This document shows, piece by piece, positions 34,049 to 45,900 of a stretch of DNA of 64,000 nucleotides. The DNA lies in NCBI RefSeq assembly GCF_002015035.1, contig NZ_MUXY01000003.1, forward strand, positions 62,001 to 126,000, read 5' to 3'. Within the stretch, counting starts at the first letter, position 1; every line of letters starts with the position of its first letter. Origin of the DNA: Haemophilus parahaemolyticus (GTDB lineage: Bacteria; Pseudomonadota; Gammaproteobacteria; Enterobacterales; Pasteurellaceae). Below the pieces are notes generated by a model, which was not told the DNA's origin, searched no databases, and worked only from the letters and a program-made list of their open reading frames with translations. The translations under genes were made by a program, and so were the position numbers.

Positions 34049-36451
34049 TTATTGAATCGCTTTCGTTCTTGTTGTTTTCTTTACCTTCACCGCTTTACTC
34101 GGCACAATTTCAATACCAAGCGGTGGATTTTCAAGGGCTATAGCCAACACTTCGTCAATAGTTTCCACGGGGTGAATAGAAAGTGCTGCTTTCGCATTAG
34201 CTGGAATCTCTTCCAAGTCTTTCTCGTTCTCTTTTGGAATGATGACAGTAGTAATGCCGCCACGATGTGCCGCTAAAAGTTTCTCTTTTAAGCCACCGAT
34301 TGGTAACACTTTACCACGCAAGCTGATTTCTCCTGTCATCGCTACTTCTTTACGCACAGGATTACCTGTGAGGCTAGAAATCAAGGCGGTACACATTGCA
34401 ATGCCTGCACTCGGGCCATCTTTTGGCGTTGCTCCATCTGGAACGTGGACGTGAATATCGCGTTTCTCATGGAAGTCGTCAGCAATACCGAGTTTATCAG
34501 CACGTGCACGCACGACCATCATCGCCGCTTGGATAGACTCTTTCATCACATCGCCTAAAGAGCCTGTGTAAGAGAATTTACCTTTACCTGGTACAGAAGC
34601 AGTTTCAATGGTAAGCAAATCTCCTCCGACTTCTGTCCACGCCAAACCGGTTACCTCACCTACGCGGTTTTGATTGTCCATTTTGCCGTAATCAAAACGT
34701 TTCACACCTAGATAATCGGTAATGTTATCTTCATTGACAGTAATAGATTTTAATTTTTTATCCAACACTAACGCTTTTACTGCTTTACGGCAAATTTTGG
34801 CAATTTCACGCTCAAGGTTACGCACACCCGCTTCACGGGTATAGTAGCGAATAATACTCATAATCGCCCCATCTTCGATAACCAATTCACCTTTTTTCAA
34901 GCCGTTATTTTCTTGCTGTTTCGCAATTAAATGCTCACGAGCAATGTGTAATTTTTCATCTTCGGTATAACCTGAAAGACGAATCACTTCCATACGGTCA
35001 AGCAACGCTGGCGGAATATTCATTGAGTTTGAGGTTGCCACAAACATCACATCAGACAAATCGTAATCCACTTCTAAATAATGGTCGTTAAACGCTTTGT
35101 TTTGCTCTGGATCTAACACTTCTAATAATGCCGAAGCAGGATCGCCACGCATATCTTGTGCCATTTTGTCTATTTCATCAAGCAAGAAGAGCGGATTTTT
35201 CACACCTACTTTTGCCATTTTCATCATCAACGAGCCTGGCATTGAACCGATGTAAGTACGACGATGCCCGCGAATTTCTGCTTCATCTCGTACACCACCT
35301 AACGCCATACGCACATATTTACGCCCTGTGGCATTGGCAATCGATTGACCGAGTGAGGTTTTCCCTACTCCTGGTGGACCTACCAAGCAGAGAATAGGAC
35401 CTTTGAGCTTGTTCAAACGACTTTGTACTGCAAGGTATTCCACAATGCGTTCTTTCACACGCTCTAAGCCGTAGTGATCTTTATCTAAAATCTCTTGTGC
35501 TTTGGCTAAGTCTTTTTTCACGGCTGATTTTTTGTGCCACGGCATTTGTAAAATCCAGTCGATATAACCACGGATCACCGCTGCTTCAGAAGAACTTTGT
35601 GGCATCGCTTTGAGCTTTTTGAATTCTGCTTCTGTTTTTTCTAACACATCCACAGGTAATTTCGCTTCATTGATTTTTGCTTTCAGTTTATCTAATTCGC
35701 TCTGCTCAACATCTTCATTATTGCCGAGCTCTTTTTGGATCGCTTTGATTTGCTCATTTAGATAGTAATCGCGCTGATTTTTTTCCATCTGCTCTTTCAC
35801 GCGTGCACGAATGCGGCTATCCATCTGCATCGAATCAAGCTCAGTTGCCATTGCAATCAACAAAGCTTCGAAACGTTTGAGTAAGCTAGCCTCTTCTAAA
35901 AGCTCTTGTTTTTTCGCAACAGGCGTTAAAAGATTGGCTGAAATCGTATCCACTAAGCGTTCTTGATCGCTGATTTTCTGCAATTTAACTAAAATCTCAG
36001 TGGGAATTTTTTTATTATTTTTAACGTAATTTTCGAACTCAGCAAAGGTAGTTTTTGTAAGTGCAGCTAGCTCTTCAGATTCGGCATTATCCGTTGTTTC
36101 AATCACGCTTAGCTCTGCCCAAAAACCAGATTCATCATCGTGAGCCTTCTCAATTTTGGCTCGAGTCTGACCTTCCACCAACACTTTCACCGTACCATCT
36201 GGTAGATTTAGCATTTGGATAATATTAGCAGTTACACCGATGTCATACATATCATCTAATGTCGGATTTTCATTTTGCGGATCTTTTTGGGTAACAAGAA
36301 ACAGTTGCTTGTTTGCATCCATCGCAGCACGTAGTGCAAGCACCGACTTTTCACGTCCAACAAATAATGGCATTACCATATTCGGGAACACCACTACATC
36401 ACGCAGTGGCAAAAGTGGCAATGCAATAGTTTTCTTTTTTCTTGGTGCCAT
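34049..36451 (-). CDS. lon: ATP-dependent protease Lon
   Basis: Lon degrades misfolded and regulatory proteins in the cytosol. The 800-residue protein has the N-terminal substrate-binding domain ([25 protein letters not shown] in parts), a coiled-coil region, the AAA+ module with Walker [10 protein letters not shown] (about 356-364) and Walker [10 protein letters not shown], and the C-terminal protease with the serine in [10 protein letters not shown] and the lysine in [24 protein letters not shown] sequence. Length is as in E. coli (784). A sigma-32-like promoter precedes it. Confidence 0.98.
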   Translation of the reverse strand: MAPRKKKTIALPLLPLRDVVVFPNMVMPLFVGREKSVLALRAAMDANKQLFLVTQKDPQNENPTLDDMYDIGVTANIIQMLNLPDGTVKVLVEGQTRAKIEKAHDDESGFWAELSVIETTDNAESEELAALTKTTFAEFENYVKNNKKIPTEILVKLQKISDQERLVDTISANLLTPVAKKQELLEEASLLKRFEALLIAMATELDSMQMDSRIRARVKEQMEKNQRDYYLNEQIKAIQKELGNNEDVEQSELDKLKAKINEAKLPVDVLEKTEAEFKKLKAMPQSSSEAAVIRGYIDWILQMPWHKKSAVKKDLAKAQEILDKDHYGLERVKERIVEYLAVQSRLNKLKGPILCLVGPPGVGKTSLGQSIANATGRKYVRMALGGVRDEAEIRGHRRTYIGSMPGSLMMKMAKVGVKNPLFLLDEIDKMAQDMRGDPASALLEVLDPEQNKAFNDHYLEVDYDLSDVMFVATSNSMNIPPALLDRMEVIRLSGYTEDEKLHIAREHLIAKQQENNGLKKGELVIEDGAIMSIIRYYTREAGVRNLEREIAKICRKAVKALVLDKKLKSITVNEDNITDYLGVKRFDYGKMDNQNRVGEVTGLAWTEVGGDLLTIETASVPGKGKFSYTGSLGDVMKESIQAAMMVVRARADKLGIADDFHEKRDIHVHVPDGATPKDGPSAGIAMCTALISSLTGNPVRKEVAMTGEISLRGKVLPIGGLKEKLLAAHRGGITTVIIPKENEKDLEEIPANAKAALSIHPVETIDEVLAIALENPPLGIEIVPSKAVKVKKTTRTKAIQ

Positions 36452-36489
36452 AAATTTGCTCTCTTCTTTAGTTTTAAAATAATTTTCTC

Positions 36490-36518
36490 ATTATGGGGGG
36501 TAAAAATGGAAAAACAAG
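36490..36518 (-). promoter_or_regulatory. Sigma-32-like promoter of lon
   Basis: On the minus strand CTTGTTT (36512-36518) and CCCCATAAT (36490-36498) are separated by 13 bases, an excellent fit to the heat-shock promoter pattern. It lies 38 bases before the lon ATG. Confidence 0.8.
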
Positions 36519-36601
36519 TAATTTTATTACTTTTAATAAGAGTTAAATAAAAATTCCCTCACTAAATAGCAAGGGAATAAGTAAAAGTGAGTATCAATGA
36601 A

Positions 36602-38797
36602 TTATCCAGCTCTTCTTGCCTCAATCACATCATCAAGAAGCGTAATACGAGCCAAGATTTTATTCAGCATTGCCACATTGTTCATCTGAATTTCCATATT
36701 GATAATTGCAAGGCTACGTTTGGCATCAATACGGCTAGCAACGCTTAATACATTGACTTTCTCGTTTGCCATAATTGCACTCACATCACGCAGTAAACCA
36801 TTACGGTCGTTGGCAATAATACGAATAGTAAGACTTAAGCCTTCGCCAGCATAACTTCCCCATTGGGCTTCTACCACACGAGTTGGATTAAGGCTTTGTA
36901 ATTCAAACAGCTGTTCACAATCAGCTTTGTGAATTGAAATACCGCGACCTTGAGTGATATAGCCTACAATCGGATCGCCTGGAATTGGTTGGCAACAGCG
37001 TGCAATGGAGTGCATTAAGTTACCCACGCCTTCAATAATTACTTGACCATTTTGGGCTTTTTGATGCGAGTTTTTATTAAGCTGTTTCAATACCGCTTCA
37101 TCTTCTTGCTCGGCGGTAGGTTTAATTAAACGGCTTTGTAAATAGTGGCTGAGCTGGTTGAGTTTAATATCGCCACCACCAATGCCCGCATACAGATCAT
37201 CCATCTGTTTGAGGTTGTAACGTGGCAATGCATAAGTTTCGATTTGCTTGTGCGTTAAGCCTAATTTGATTATTTCTGCCTCAAGGGCTTCACGTCCAAT
37301 CGGGATATTTTTCTCACGATCAAGTTTTTTGAACCATGCAATAATTTTAGAACGTGCTTTTGAGGTATTCACAAAACCTGTGTTTGGATTGAGCCAGTCA
37401 CGACTTGGATTAGGTTGTTTTTGAGTAATAATTTCAACCTGATCGCCCATTTTGAGATTGTAGGTAAATGGCACAATCTTGCCCGCTACTTTCGCCCCAA
37501 TGCAGCGGTGACCAATTTCGCTATGAATTGCATAAGCAAAATCAAGAGGCGTTGCATCTTTTGGTAAATCAATCACTTCGCCACGCGGAGTAAAGACATA
37601 AACGCGATCGTCAAACACTTGTGAACGCATCTCATCGAGCACATCGCCAGAGTCCGCAATATCATTTTGCCACGCTAAGAGTTTACGCAGCCAAACAATT
37701 TTCTCTTCATAGCCTGAACGCCCCGCAGTTGCCCCTTCTTTATATTTCCAATGAGCAGCAACGCCAAGTTCAGCATCATCGTGCATTTTTTGCGTGCGAA
37801 TTTGCACCTCAATGGGCTTATCTCCTTTGCCGAGTACTACGGTGTGAATAGATTGATAGCCGTTAGGTTTAGGTTGAGCGATATAGTCATCAAAGTGCTC
37901 TGGTAGATGTTTATATTGGGTATGAATAATACTCAGTGCAGTATAGCAATCTTCTAATTTTTGCACGATGACGCGAACAGCACGAATATCAAACAATTGA
38001 TCGAAACGCAGATTTTTTTTCTGCATTTTTTTCCAAATGCTGTAAATATGTTTTGGACGACCATAAACCTGCACTTCGTCTAATTCTTCTTTTAGTGAAG
38101 CGGTTAAATCCGCCACAAAATTTGCAATATATTTTTCACGATCGACACGGCGTTCTCCAAGATCAAATTTCGCAATTTGGCGGTAACATTGCGGGTGCAG
38201 AGCACGAAAGCAGTAATCTTCAAGCTCCCATTTCAATTGCCCAATGCCCAAACGATTGGCAAGAGGTGCATACACGTGCGAGCACTCTTTTGCCGCAAGT
38301 ACAATATCTTCTTCGCTATAACGATTTTTGGTTCTGAGATAAGTGATGCGTTCGGCAAGCTTGATGACCACACAGCGGAAATCATCCACCATTGCCAACA
38401 GCATACGGCGAATATTGTCGATTTGCAGATCGGAAGCAGAATTAGATGAGAGTTGGCGGATGTTTTCCATCTCCAACACGCCTTTTACCAAGTTTTTCAC
38501 TTGGTTGCTGAAATCTTCTTTGACTTGCACAAGGTCAATAATATTGCCTTTAACAAGAGGGAAAAGCATTGCGGCAACAAGGCTATCATCATCCATATTC
38601 AAGCCATAGAGAATTTCTGCCATTTCAATGCCATCCCACATCAATTCATATTGAGTGGGGTCTAGCTTTTCTTGCGAATATCGCCACGCATTCTGCAATT
38701 TATCAAAGGTAACAGGAGACATATGCAACGACTCACTCCAACCAGCGAGTTCAAATGTTGCAGGGTTAAGTTCGTGAGAGTGTCGAATAGCTACCAT
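36602..38797 (-). CDS. relA: GTP pyrophosphokinase RelA
   Basis: RelA makes (p)ppGpp on ribosomes stalled with uncharged tRNA. The 731-residue protein has an N-terminal HD region in which the hydrolase residues are lost (MDDDSLVAAMLFPLV where SpoT has HDxxED), so it is synthetase-only. The synthetase domain shows RPKHIYSIWKKM, FDIRAVRVIV and PNGYQSIHTVVLG, followed by a TGS domain (VYVFTPRGEVIDLPKDATPLDFAYAIH in parts), a zinc-finger-like segment and a C-terminal ACT domain. It is about the length of E. coli RelA (744). Confidence 0.96.
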   Translation of the reverse strand: MVAIRHSHELNPATFELAGWSESLHMSPVTFDKLQNAWRYSQEKLDPTQYELMWDGIEMAEILYGLNMDDDSLVAAMLFPLVKGNIIDLVQVKEDFSNQVKNLVKGVLEMENIRQLSSNSASDLQIDNIRRMLLAMVDDFRCVVIKLAERITYLRTKNRYSEEDIVLAAKECSHVYAPLANRLGIGQLKWELEDYCFRALHPQCYRQIAKFDLGERRVDREKYIANFVADLTASLKEELDEVQVYGRPKHIYSIWKKMQKKNLRFDQLFDIRAVRVIVQKLEDCYTALSIIHTQYKHLPEHFDDYIAQPKPNGYQSIHTVVLGKGDKPIEVQIRTQKMHDDAELGVAAHWKYKEGATAGRSGYEEKIVWLRKLLAWQNDIADSGDVLDEMRSQVFDDRVYVFTPRGEVIDLPKDATPLDFAYAIHSEIGHRCIGAKVAGKIVPFTYNLKMGDQVEIITQKQPNPSRDWLNPNTGFVNTSKARSKIIAWFKKLDREKNIPIGREALEAEIIKLGLTHKQIETYALPRYNLKQMDDLYAGIGGGDIKLNQLSHYLQSRLIKPTAEQEDEAVLKQLNKNSHQKAQNGQVIIEGVGNLMHSIARCCQPIPGDPIVGYITQGRGISIHKADCEQLFELQSLNPTRVVEAQWGSYAGEGLSLTIRIIANDRNGLLRDVSAIMANEKVNVLSVASRIDAKRSLAIINMEIQMNNVAMLNKILARITLLDDVIEARRAG

Positions 38798-38864
38798 AAA
38801 ACCTCCATTGTAATGCAGAGTATAAACGTATTAGGTTGCACTCCATTATAGCCTAAAATAGGGT

Positions 38865-38895
38865 GAAAAAAAGCCTAGAATTTCCATTCTAGGCT
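38865..38895 (-). terminator. Terminator of gpmA
   Basis: AGCCTAGAAT (38872-38881) / ATTCTAGGCT (38886-38895) forms a 10-bp stem with a 4-base loop and is followed on the minus strand by TTTTTT. It separates gpmA from relA. Confidence 0.92.
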
Positions 38896-38911
38896 CTCAA
38901 TTCAAATTGGC

Positions 38912-39595
38912 TTATAGATAGAATTTCTCTACAAAGTTTAGTTTGTCATCAAGTTTTAACACTAATGGCTGCCCCGTTGGGATTTCGAAATCCATAATTT
39001 CAGCATCAGAAATACCTATAATGTGTTTTGCTAATGCACGTAATGAGTTACCGTGAGCCGTTACAAGAACACGTTTACCAGATAATAATGCTGGTGCGAT
39101 TTGGTCTTCCCAGAAGGGTAAAACACGTTCTAATGTGATTTTTAAGTTCTCAGCATTTGGAATCACATCCTTTGGTAAATGTGCATAACGGCGGTCATTG
39201 TGTGCAGAGTTTGGATCGTTCGGATCTAAATCTGGTGGTGAAATATCGTAAGAACGACGCCAGATATGAACTTGCTCATCACCATATTGTTCCGCTGTCG
39301 CTTTTTTATCTAAGCCTTGTAATGCACCGTAGTGACGTTCGTTTAAACGCCAGTTTTTCACTTGAGGAATCCATAGTTGATTAGATTCTTCTAATACAAT
39401 GTTACAAGTTTTGATTGCACGGGTTAATACAGAAGTGAATGCGATATCAAATTCGTAACCAGCGTCTAATAATTTTTTACCCGCTGCTTTTGCCTCTTCG
39501 ATACCACGTTCTGTTAAATTAACATCACGCCAACCTGTAAATAAGTTTTTAGCATTCCACTCACTGAAACCGTGGCGAATAAAGACTAATTCCAT
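38912..39595 (-). CDS. gpmA: 2,3-bisphosphoglycerate-dependent phosphoglycerate mutase
   Basis: GpmA interconverts 3- and 2-phosphoglycerate in glycolysis. The 227-residue protein has the histidine-phosphatase motif [10 protein letters not shown] with the phospho-histidine H8, [14 protein letters not shown], the ERHYGALQG segment and the second histidine in [15 protein letters not shown]. coli GpmA is 250 residues; the shorter form is common in Haemophilus relatives. It is divergent from envC. Confidence 0.97.
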   Translation of the reverse strand: MELVFIRHGFSEWNAKNLFTGWRDVNLTERGIEEAKAAGKKLLDAGYEFDIAFTSVLTRAIKTCNIVLEESNQLWIPQVKNWRLNERHYGALQGLDKKATAEQYGDEQVHIWRRSYDISPPDLDPNDPNSAHNDRRYAHLPKDVIPNAENLKITLERVLPFWEDQIAPALLSGKRVLVTAHGNSLRALAKHIIGISDAEIMDFEIPTGQPLVLKLDDKLNFVEKFYL

Positions 39596-39780
39596 AGGAG
39601 CTCCTATTAAGTTGAGTTGATTATGAAAACGGGCTATTTATAGCAAAAAATCCTTGATTTTTAAAGGGTGAGCCACTTTCTTTTTGTAAAAGGGTATAAA
39701 AAGTCGTAGAAAAGCTGATTTTCCTCAAAAATTTCACTAGAATAGGCACTGTTTACATCTGCTCTCTTAAGGAATTTTTT

Positions 39781-40956
39781 GTGAAAATTCACCATCTTTT
39801 TGTTCTTATATTTAGCTTATTTGGTTTAAATAGCCTAATTGCGATAAGCAACGCTAATCAACTTTCTGAAATCAACCAAAAAATCGAAAAGCAGAAAAGT
39901 AAAATCAATGAAAACCGCCAAAAACGTAATACACTGCAAGCCACACTTAAACAACAAGAAGTGGAAATGGGGCAAGTCTTTACCAAGCTAAAAGATACCG
40001 AGAGTTCATTGGCGGATATTCGAGCTTCGATTAAACGTACCGAGCAAGAGATCAAGCGGTTAGAACAGCAAGAAAAAGAGCAAAAAGAGCGATTAAAAGA
40101 GCAATTGGAATCAGCGTATCGTTCGGGCATTCATCCTTCTGTGCTTGAGCGGCTGATGTCCGATTCTGCAAAAAATGCAGACAGAATGACCGCTTACTAT
40201 GAACATATCAATCAAGTTCGCATTGATTTAATTAACGATTTACGCCATACTCAAGAGGAGCTAAAAGCTCGCCGAGATGAGCTAAAAGAGCAGCAGAAGG
40301 GACATCAGACGCAGCTTTCGACCCAAAAGAAGCAAGAGCAAGATCTGAAAAAAATGCAGCGTGAGCGTGAAAATACGTTAAAGGCGATTGATAAAACACT
40401 GGAAAAAGACCAAAGTCAGTTAGAAGAATTAAAAGCAAATGCTGTAGCTCTTCAACAAAAATTGGTAGTAGCAACTCGCCAAGCAGAAGAGCAGGAAAAA
40501 CGCGATATTGCTCAGTTAGATGCCAAGAAAAGCCGAGAGGAGAACCGTAAAGCCACGGAAAGCGAGAAGCAGCAAGTGCGAGCTGGCAGTGGTTTAGGCT
40601 CAAGCAAATATCCTATGCCTGTTTCAGGTAAAGTGATCACTAAATTTGGTAATGGCTGGAATGGCGTGGTAATTTCAGCTAGTGCTGGCACCCCTGTTCA
40701 GGCAATTGCTGGCGGTAAAGTGATGGTAGCGGGCTGGTTACAAGGCTATGGCAATGTCGTAGTCATTAGCCACGGTCGTGAGGATTTATCTGTTTACGGT
40801 TACATCCAAAGCATTTTAGTTAAAGAAGGCTCCCGTGTTTCTGCAGGGCAAACAATTGCAACCGTGGGGAACTCTGGCGGTCGAAGTAGCCCCGCCCTTT
40901 ATTTTGGTATTACCCGTGCTGGGGTAGCGGTAAACCCGTTGAGGTTGGTGAGATAA
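39781..40956 (+). CDS. envC: Murein hydrolase activator EnvC
   Basis: EnvC is recruited by FtsEX and activates the amidases AmiA and AmiB at the septum. The 391-residue protein starts at GTG with AAGGAA upstream, has a signal peptide (residues about 1-25), a long charged coiled coil (about 27-270) rich in Glu, Lys and Gln, and a C-terminal LytM-like domain (SGKVITKFGNGWNGVVISA, GYGNVVVISHG). The catalytic zinc residues of active LytM enzymes are not all present, as expected for an activator. Its partners ftsE and ftsX lie 11 kb further on. Confidence 0.95.
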   Translation: MKIHHLFVLIFSLFGLNSLIAISNANQLSEINQKIEKQKSKINENRQKRNTLQATLKQQEVEMGQVFTKLKDTESSLADIRASIKRTEQEIKRLEQQEKEQKERLKEQLESAYRSGIHPSVLERLMSDSAKNADRMTAYYEHINQVRIDLINDLRHTQEELKARRDELKEQQKGHQTQLSTQKKQEQDLKKMQRERENTLKAIDKTLEKDQSQLEELKANAVALQQKLVVATRQAEEQEKRDIAQLDAKKSREENRKATESEKQQVRAGSGLGSSKYPMPVSGKVITKFGNGWNGVVISASAGTPVQAIAGGKVMVAGWLQGYGNVVVISHGREDLSVYGYIQSILVKEGSRVSAGQTIATVGNSGGRSSPALYFGITRAGVAVNPLRLVR

Positions 40957-41140
40957 GTTTATTACTGTCAGTACCATCCTAAGACTCTCGCTCTAGATTA
41001 TGCATCAATCGGCTCCTATAGGGCTAAAATGACCAAATGATTACTGCCCCGTAAGAACATATTTATAACTAGCCTAGGGGTGTAGCCCTAGGGAATTATT
41101 GAACTAAAGTCCTAAATTTTAGGCATTTCAAGGAAATAAC
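40957..41140 (+). other. Leader region before tamA with hairpins
   Basis: The 184-base gap contains CCTAGGG/CCCTAGG (stem of 7 around 41074-41093) and a small palindrome CCTAA...TTAGG near 41111. A GCTAAAAT element near 41022 resembles a -10 box. I saw no coding sequence. Confidence 0.4.
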
Positions 41141-42946
41141 GTGCATTTTAAACTTCGTTTTTTAACATTTTGTTGCCTAGTGGCAATCTCTTCATTGAGT
41201 TATGCAGAAGAAATCGTAAAAGAAGAACATTCGACCGCTTCTAAGCCGTCAGAAAATAGCAAACAAGCTCAAGTCGATTTAGAGGTCAGAGGTATAGCAA
41301 ACAGAGATAAAGATGCATGGGCAAATGTACAGATTTTTTTATCTCAAATTGCTCCCGAATATGCCGATGGTTCGGATCGTTACCAATATTTAGTCAAAAA
41401 TGCCGTCGATAAAGGCTTGCGTGCGAAAGGTTTTTACAATACTAAATATCAGTTTATGCTAGAACCGCGTGAAGGAAAAAAAACACTTTTGGTATTGAAT
41501 GTTGAGCTTGATAAAGAAACCGTCAAAATTAATGAAACTGATGCACAGATTACTGGCGAAGCGAAGACTGATCCTGATTTTGAACAGCTGCTCACTACCA
41601 TGCCGAAAAAAGGGGTAACCTTATATCATCGCGTTTATGATAATTTCAAAAGTAGCCTAGAAGGTCTCGCCTTTAAAAAAGGCTATTTTGATGGGCATTG
41701 GCTCTATCATCGCCTTGAAGTATATCCAAACGAGCATTCCGCCGATTGGCGATTAGGTTACGACAGCGGTGATCGTTATCGCTATGGAGAAATCCAATTT
41801 ACCGATAATCAAATTCGTGAAGATTATTTACAGAATATTCTTAAAATCCATACGGGCGAGCCATACAACAGCAATGATTTAACTACACTGACTTCGGATT
41901 ACACATCAAGCAATTGGTTCTCTTCCGTATTAGTTGAGCCAAAACTGAATGAAGAGCAAAAAACGGTGGATCTCAATGTTCTGTTCCAGCCACGTAAGCG
42001 TAATGAGATGGAAATTGGTTTAGGTTTTGCAACAGATGTTGGCCCACGTTTGCAATTTAACTGGAAGAAGCCTTGGATTAACAGCCGAGGACATAGTTTT
42101 GAATCACGCACTTACATTTCTCAGCCTGAACAGACTGCAGAATTTGGCTACAATATTCCTGTGCGAGCGAACCCGATTCACTACTATTACCAAGTGTCTG
42201 GTGGGATTGAGCGTGAAGATCAAAATGATACCAAATCAACCGCTGCAACTTTGGGCTTAATGCGATTTTGGACACGTGAGACTGGCTGGTCGTTTTCGAC
42301 TGGCTTGAAAGTACGCTACGATTCCTTCACGCAAGCAAATATTTCTCATAAAACGTTGCTAATTTATCCAACAGCATCTTTAAATCGTACGCGTTCAGAT
42401 GGGCATCGTTTCCCATTGTGGGGCGATACGCAAAAATTAACGGTGAACTGGGGTTTGAAAGATCTGACTTCGGATGTTAATTTTTATAGCTGGAAACTCT
42501 CTACTGCTTGGATTCGAACTTACTTTAAAAATCACCGCTTTGTACTACGTGGCGAGGTGGGCAGTATTCACGCTAAAGAGTTTGAACAAATACCACCTGC
42601 ATTACTCTATTTTGCAGGAGGAGATATGAGTGTGCGAGGCTTTGGCTATAAAGATATTTCGCCACGTGATCCAAATAACGGAAAACAGATAGGTGGTTCT
42701 CGTTTAGCCACAAGTTCGATGGAATATCAATATCAAGTTTATCCAGATTGGTGGGCTGCAGCTTTTTATGATACAGGATTAGCTTCCAACAAATTCAACC
42801 GCAAGGATTTACATGCAGGAGCAGGCATTGGTGTGCGTTGGGCATCCCCCATTGGTTCCATCAAACTTGACGTCGCAATGCCAGTGAAATCGCCAAATAA
42901 TAAAAAAGGCGTGCAAATTTATATTGGATTAGGTTCAGAACTTTAG
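41141..42946 (+). CDS. tamA: Translocation and assembly module protein TamA
   Basis: TamA is an outer-membrane Omp85 protein that, with TamB, helps insert outer-membrane proteins and move lipids. The 601-residue protein has a signal peptide ending near SLSYA|EEIV, three POTRA domains in the first 260 residues, and a C-terminal 16-strand barrel that contains the family motif VRGFGYKDISPRDP (VRGY/F loop) and GIGVRWASPIGSIKLDVA. tamB starts one base after its stop. E. coli TamA is 577 residues. Confidence 0.95.
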   Translation: MHFKLRFLTFCCLVAISSLSYAEEIVKEEHSTASKPSENSKQAQVDLEVRGIANRDKDAWANVQIFLSQIAPEYADGSDRYQYLVKNAVDKGLRAKGFYNTKYQFMLEPREGKKTLLVLNVELDKETVKINETDAQITGEAKTDPDFEQLLTTMPKKGVTLYHRVYDNFKSSLEGLAFKKGYFDGHWLYHRLEVYPNEHSADWRLGYDSGDRYRYGEIQFTDNQIREDYLQNILKIHTGEPYNSNDLTTLTSDYTSSNWFSSVLVEPKLNEEQKTVDLNVLFQPRKRNEMEIGLGFATDVGPRLQFNWKKPWINSRGHSFESRTYISQPEQTAEFGYNIPVRANPIHYYYQVSGGIEREDQNDTKSTAATLGLMRFWTRETGWSFSTGLKVRYDSFTQANISHKTLLIYPTASLNRTRSDGHRFPLWGDTQKLTVNWGLKDLTSDVNFYSWKLSTAWIRTYFKNHRFVLRGEVGSIHAKEFEQIPPALLYFAGGDMSVRGFGYKDISPRDPNNGKQIGGSRLATSSMEYQYQVYPDWWAAAFYDTGLASNKFNRKDLHAGAGIGVRWASPIGSIKLDVAMPVKSPNNKKGVQIYIGLGSEL

Positions 42947-42947
42947 T

Positions 42948-45900
42948 ATGCAAGAACAAGAAATGACAGAAAAATCAAGCGAAACAGAAAGCAAACAGTC
43001 AGTTACAAAACCAAAAACAAAGGGTAAGTTTCTCCGTTGGGTGTTGTGTGGGATTCCGCTACTTTTGTTTGGCGGGATAGGCTATCTTACTACAGGTTAC
43101 GGGCAACGCTCGGTCATTCATTTGGCTGATCGCTTATTAGATGAACTTTCTATTGAACAGGTTGAAGGTAGCTTGCAAGAAGGACTAACGCTTACTAATG
43201 CCCAATACAAAATGGCGGGTATAGATGTTTCTACTGGCTTAGCACAGTTACATTTCGATTTTTCTTGCTTATGGCAATATGATGCTTGCCTTGAAAACTT
43301 GAGCTTAAAAGATATGCAAGTTGCGATTGACACCAGTAAACTTCCGCCATCTAAACCTCAAGAAGAAAGCGAGCCTTTTACCGAACTTAACCTACCGCTT
43401 GGGATTACCGCGAAAAAGATTGCGTTGGATAACATCAGCGTAAAAGTGGATGAGTTAGATATTCAACTTGATCATTTCCAGTCAGGCATTCAAGGTAAAG
43501 GGCGTTCTGTTATCCTTTTCCCAACCGAGTTAAGTGGCTTGGCAATTTCGCTTGCTCCAATGGAAGCAGAGAATTTAGAGGCGAAACAAACGCTTCAATC
43601 TGAAGAACAATCTGCAAAAGAGCCGATTGATTGGGCTACTATTCAGCAAACGCTAAATTCGCCATTTTTAACCAAAAAACAACCGCTTGTTTTGCCGCTT
43701 GATTTCAATATTGAACAGCTGAATTTAGCCAATATCAACATCACTCAAAAGCCATTAACCCCAGATGAGAAACCGAGCCAGGTTTTTAATTTAGATCAGG
43801 CAACCTTAAAGGCAAAAGCAGATCACCAAACGGTTGAAATTAGCCGTTTAAATCTGAAAAGTCAGCAAGGCAATCTTTCCGCACAAGGGCTGCTGATGCT
43901 AAACGGGGATTACCCGCTTGATTTGCAACTACACGCAGAAGGTTTACAAAACTTCTCATCGGCTATTCCTATGGATAATGCCGATGTCGCCCTTTCTGGC
44001 GATCTTTTCCAGAAAACTGCCTTAAATGTGAAAACGATAGGGGCAATTCAAGCCGAATTAACAGGCGATATTGCCTTAACCACGGAGAAAAATCCGTTTA
44101 ATCTCAGCCTAAAAATCCCATCGGCAAGCTATGCTATCACGCAGGATAAAAATGACCCGCTGAAATTAAATAATGTTGCATTGAATTTACAAGGCAATAT
44201 GAGCCATTATCAACTCTCACTTTCTGGCAATACGAAGGGAGCGAATATTCCTGCTACAAGTGTGAATTTAAAAGGTAATGGCACTATTACCCATTTTGCC
44301 ATTGATGACCTAAATTTAACCGCTTTAGACGGCAAAGCTCAGCTTTCTGGCTCAGTGGATTGGCGTGATAGAATAGAATGGCAAAGCAAATTACAGTTCA
44401 ATAATATCAACACAAAATCTCTCTCTCCAGATTGGGCTGCAGTATTAAGTGGTGATCTTGAAAGTAAAGGTTATGCCGCTCGCGGGGAAGAGCACAATGA
44501 ATGGGCGGTAGATGTGCCCAAAATGGACATCAAAGGGACTCTTTCACAACGTACTTTACAGCTTCAAGGACAATTGAAGTCCGATCATCAAACCTTGTTG
44601 AACGTACCAAATGCAACCTTGATTTATGGCGAAAATCGCATCGCAATGCAAGGCGTGTTGGGTGACAATTCAAACTTTACCGCCAATCTAAACGCCCCTA
44701 ATTTACAAGGTTTAGTGCCACGTTTAAAAGCGGGCATCAAAGGTGATATAACGCTTTTGGGTAAAGTGAGCGAGCCAAACTTAGTGCTCGATCTAACTGC
44801 CAATAATGTGGCGTATGATGATCTTAATTTACAACATTTAACGGCGAAAGGGAAAGTTACGACCGAAAAAACCATTCAAGGAGATGTAGCATTAACTCTG
44901 CAAAAATTTGCCTATGGCGAAATTAAAGTTGAAAAGGGCGATCTCTATGCGAAAGGCTCGGAGGCACAACATAGCCTCACATTCAATGTAAAAGGCAATC
45001 CGATCTCTGCTAATTTGCAACTTTCTGGCAAATTTGACCGCTTGCAACAGGTGTGGAATGGACAAATTAACCAATTAGTAATTGAAAACCAAGAACTAGG
45101 TAAGTTTAAAACTAATCAAGCTGTGAATGTGAACTACAACAATCAGCAAATTAACGCTCAAGTGTCTCCACATTGCTGGTTAAATTCGCACGCAGAACTC
45201 TGTTTCCCACAAACCTTTAATGCGGGGCTAGAAGGAAAAATTCCATTTGAGATCAAACGATTAGATTTAGCAATGCTAAAAAGCTATTTAGATAACAGCA
45301 CGCAATTATCAGGCATTCTTTCGGCAAAAGGTGATGCTGCATGGTTTAAAAACAGAGCACCGCAAGTAAATTTGGAGGTCAATTCACATAGACTAAAATT
45401 TACGCAAGCTTTATCGGAGGGCAAAACGTTTCCTATTACTGCGAGCCCACTTAAAATCAACGCTCATTTGGCAGACAATAATCTGAACCTCAAAACAGAT
45501 TTACGAATTGAAAATAACGGGCGATTAGCAACAGATTTAGTGATCAAAGACATTACCAAGTCACGAACATTATCTGGACAAGTTGAGATTGATCAGCTTT
45601 CGCTTCGTTTAATCAAACCGCTATTAACGGGAGGAGAATCGGTCGATGGAAATATCAATGCGAAATTGACGATGGGCGGAAATGTGCTTGCACCACAATT
45701 ACACGGGCAATTGGGCTTGAGTAATTTACGTGCGAAATCGGTTTCAATGCCGTTTGATATTACCGATGGACACTTGGCGATGCATTTTCACGGAGCGAGT
45801 TCTACTCTTTCGGGTGTCATTCAAACTCCAGAAAGTGATCTGCATTTAGACGGTTCCGCTGACTGGCGAAAACTAGATGCGTGGAGAAGTACAATTAATG

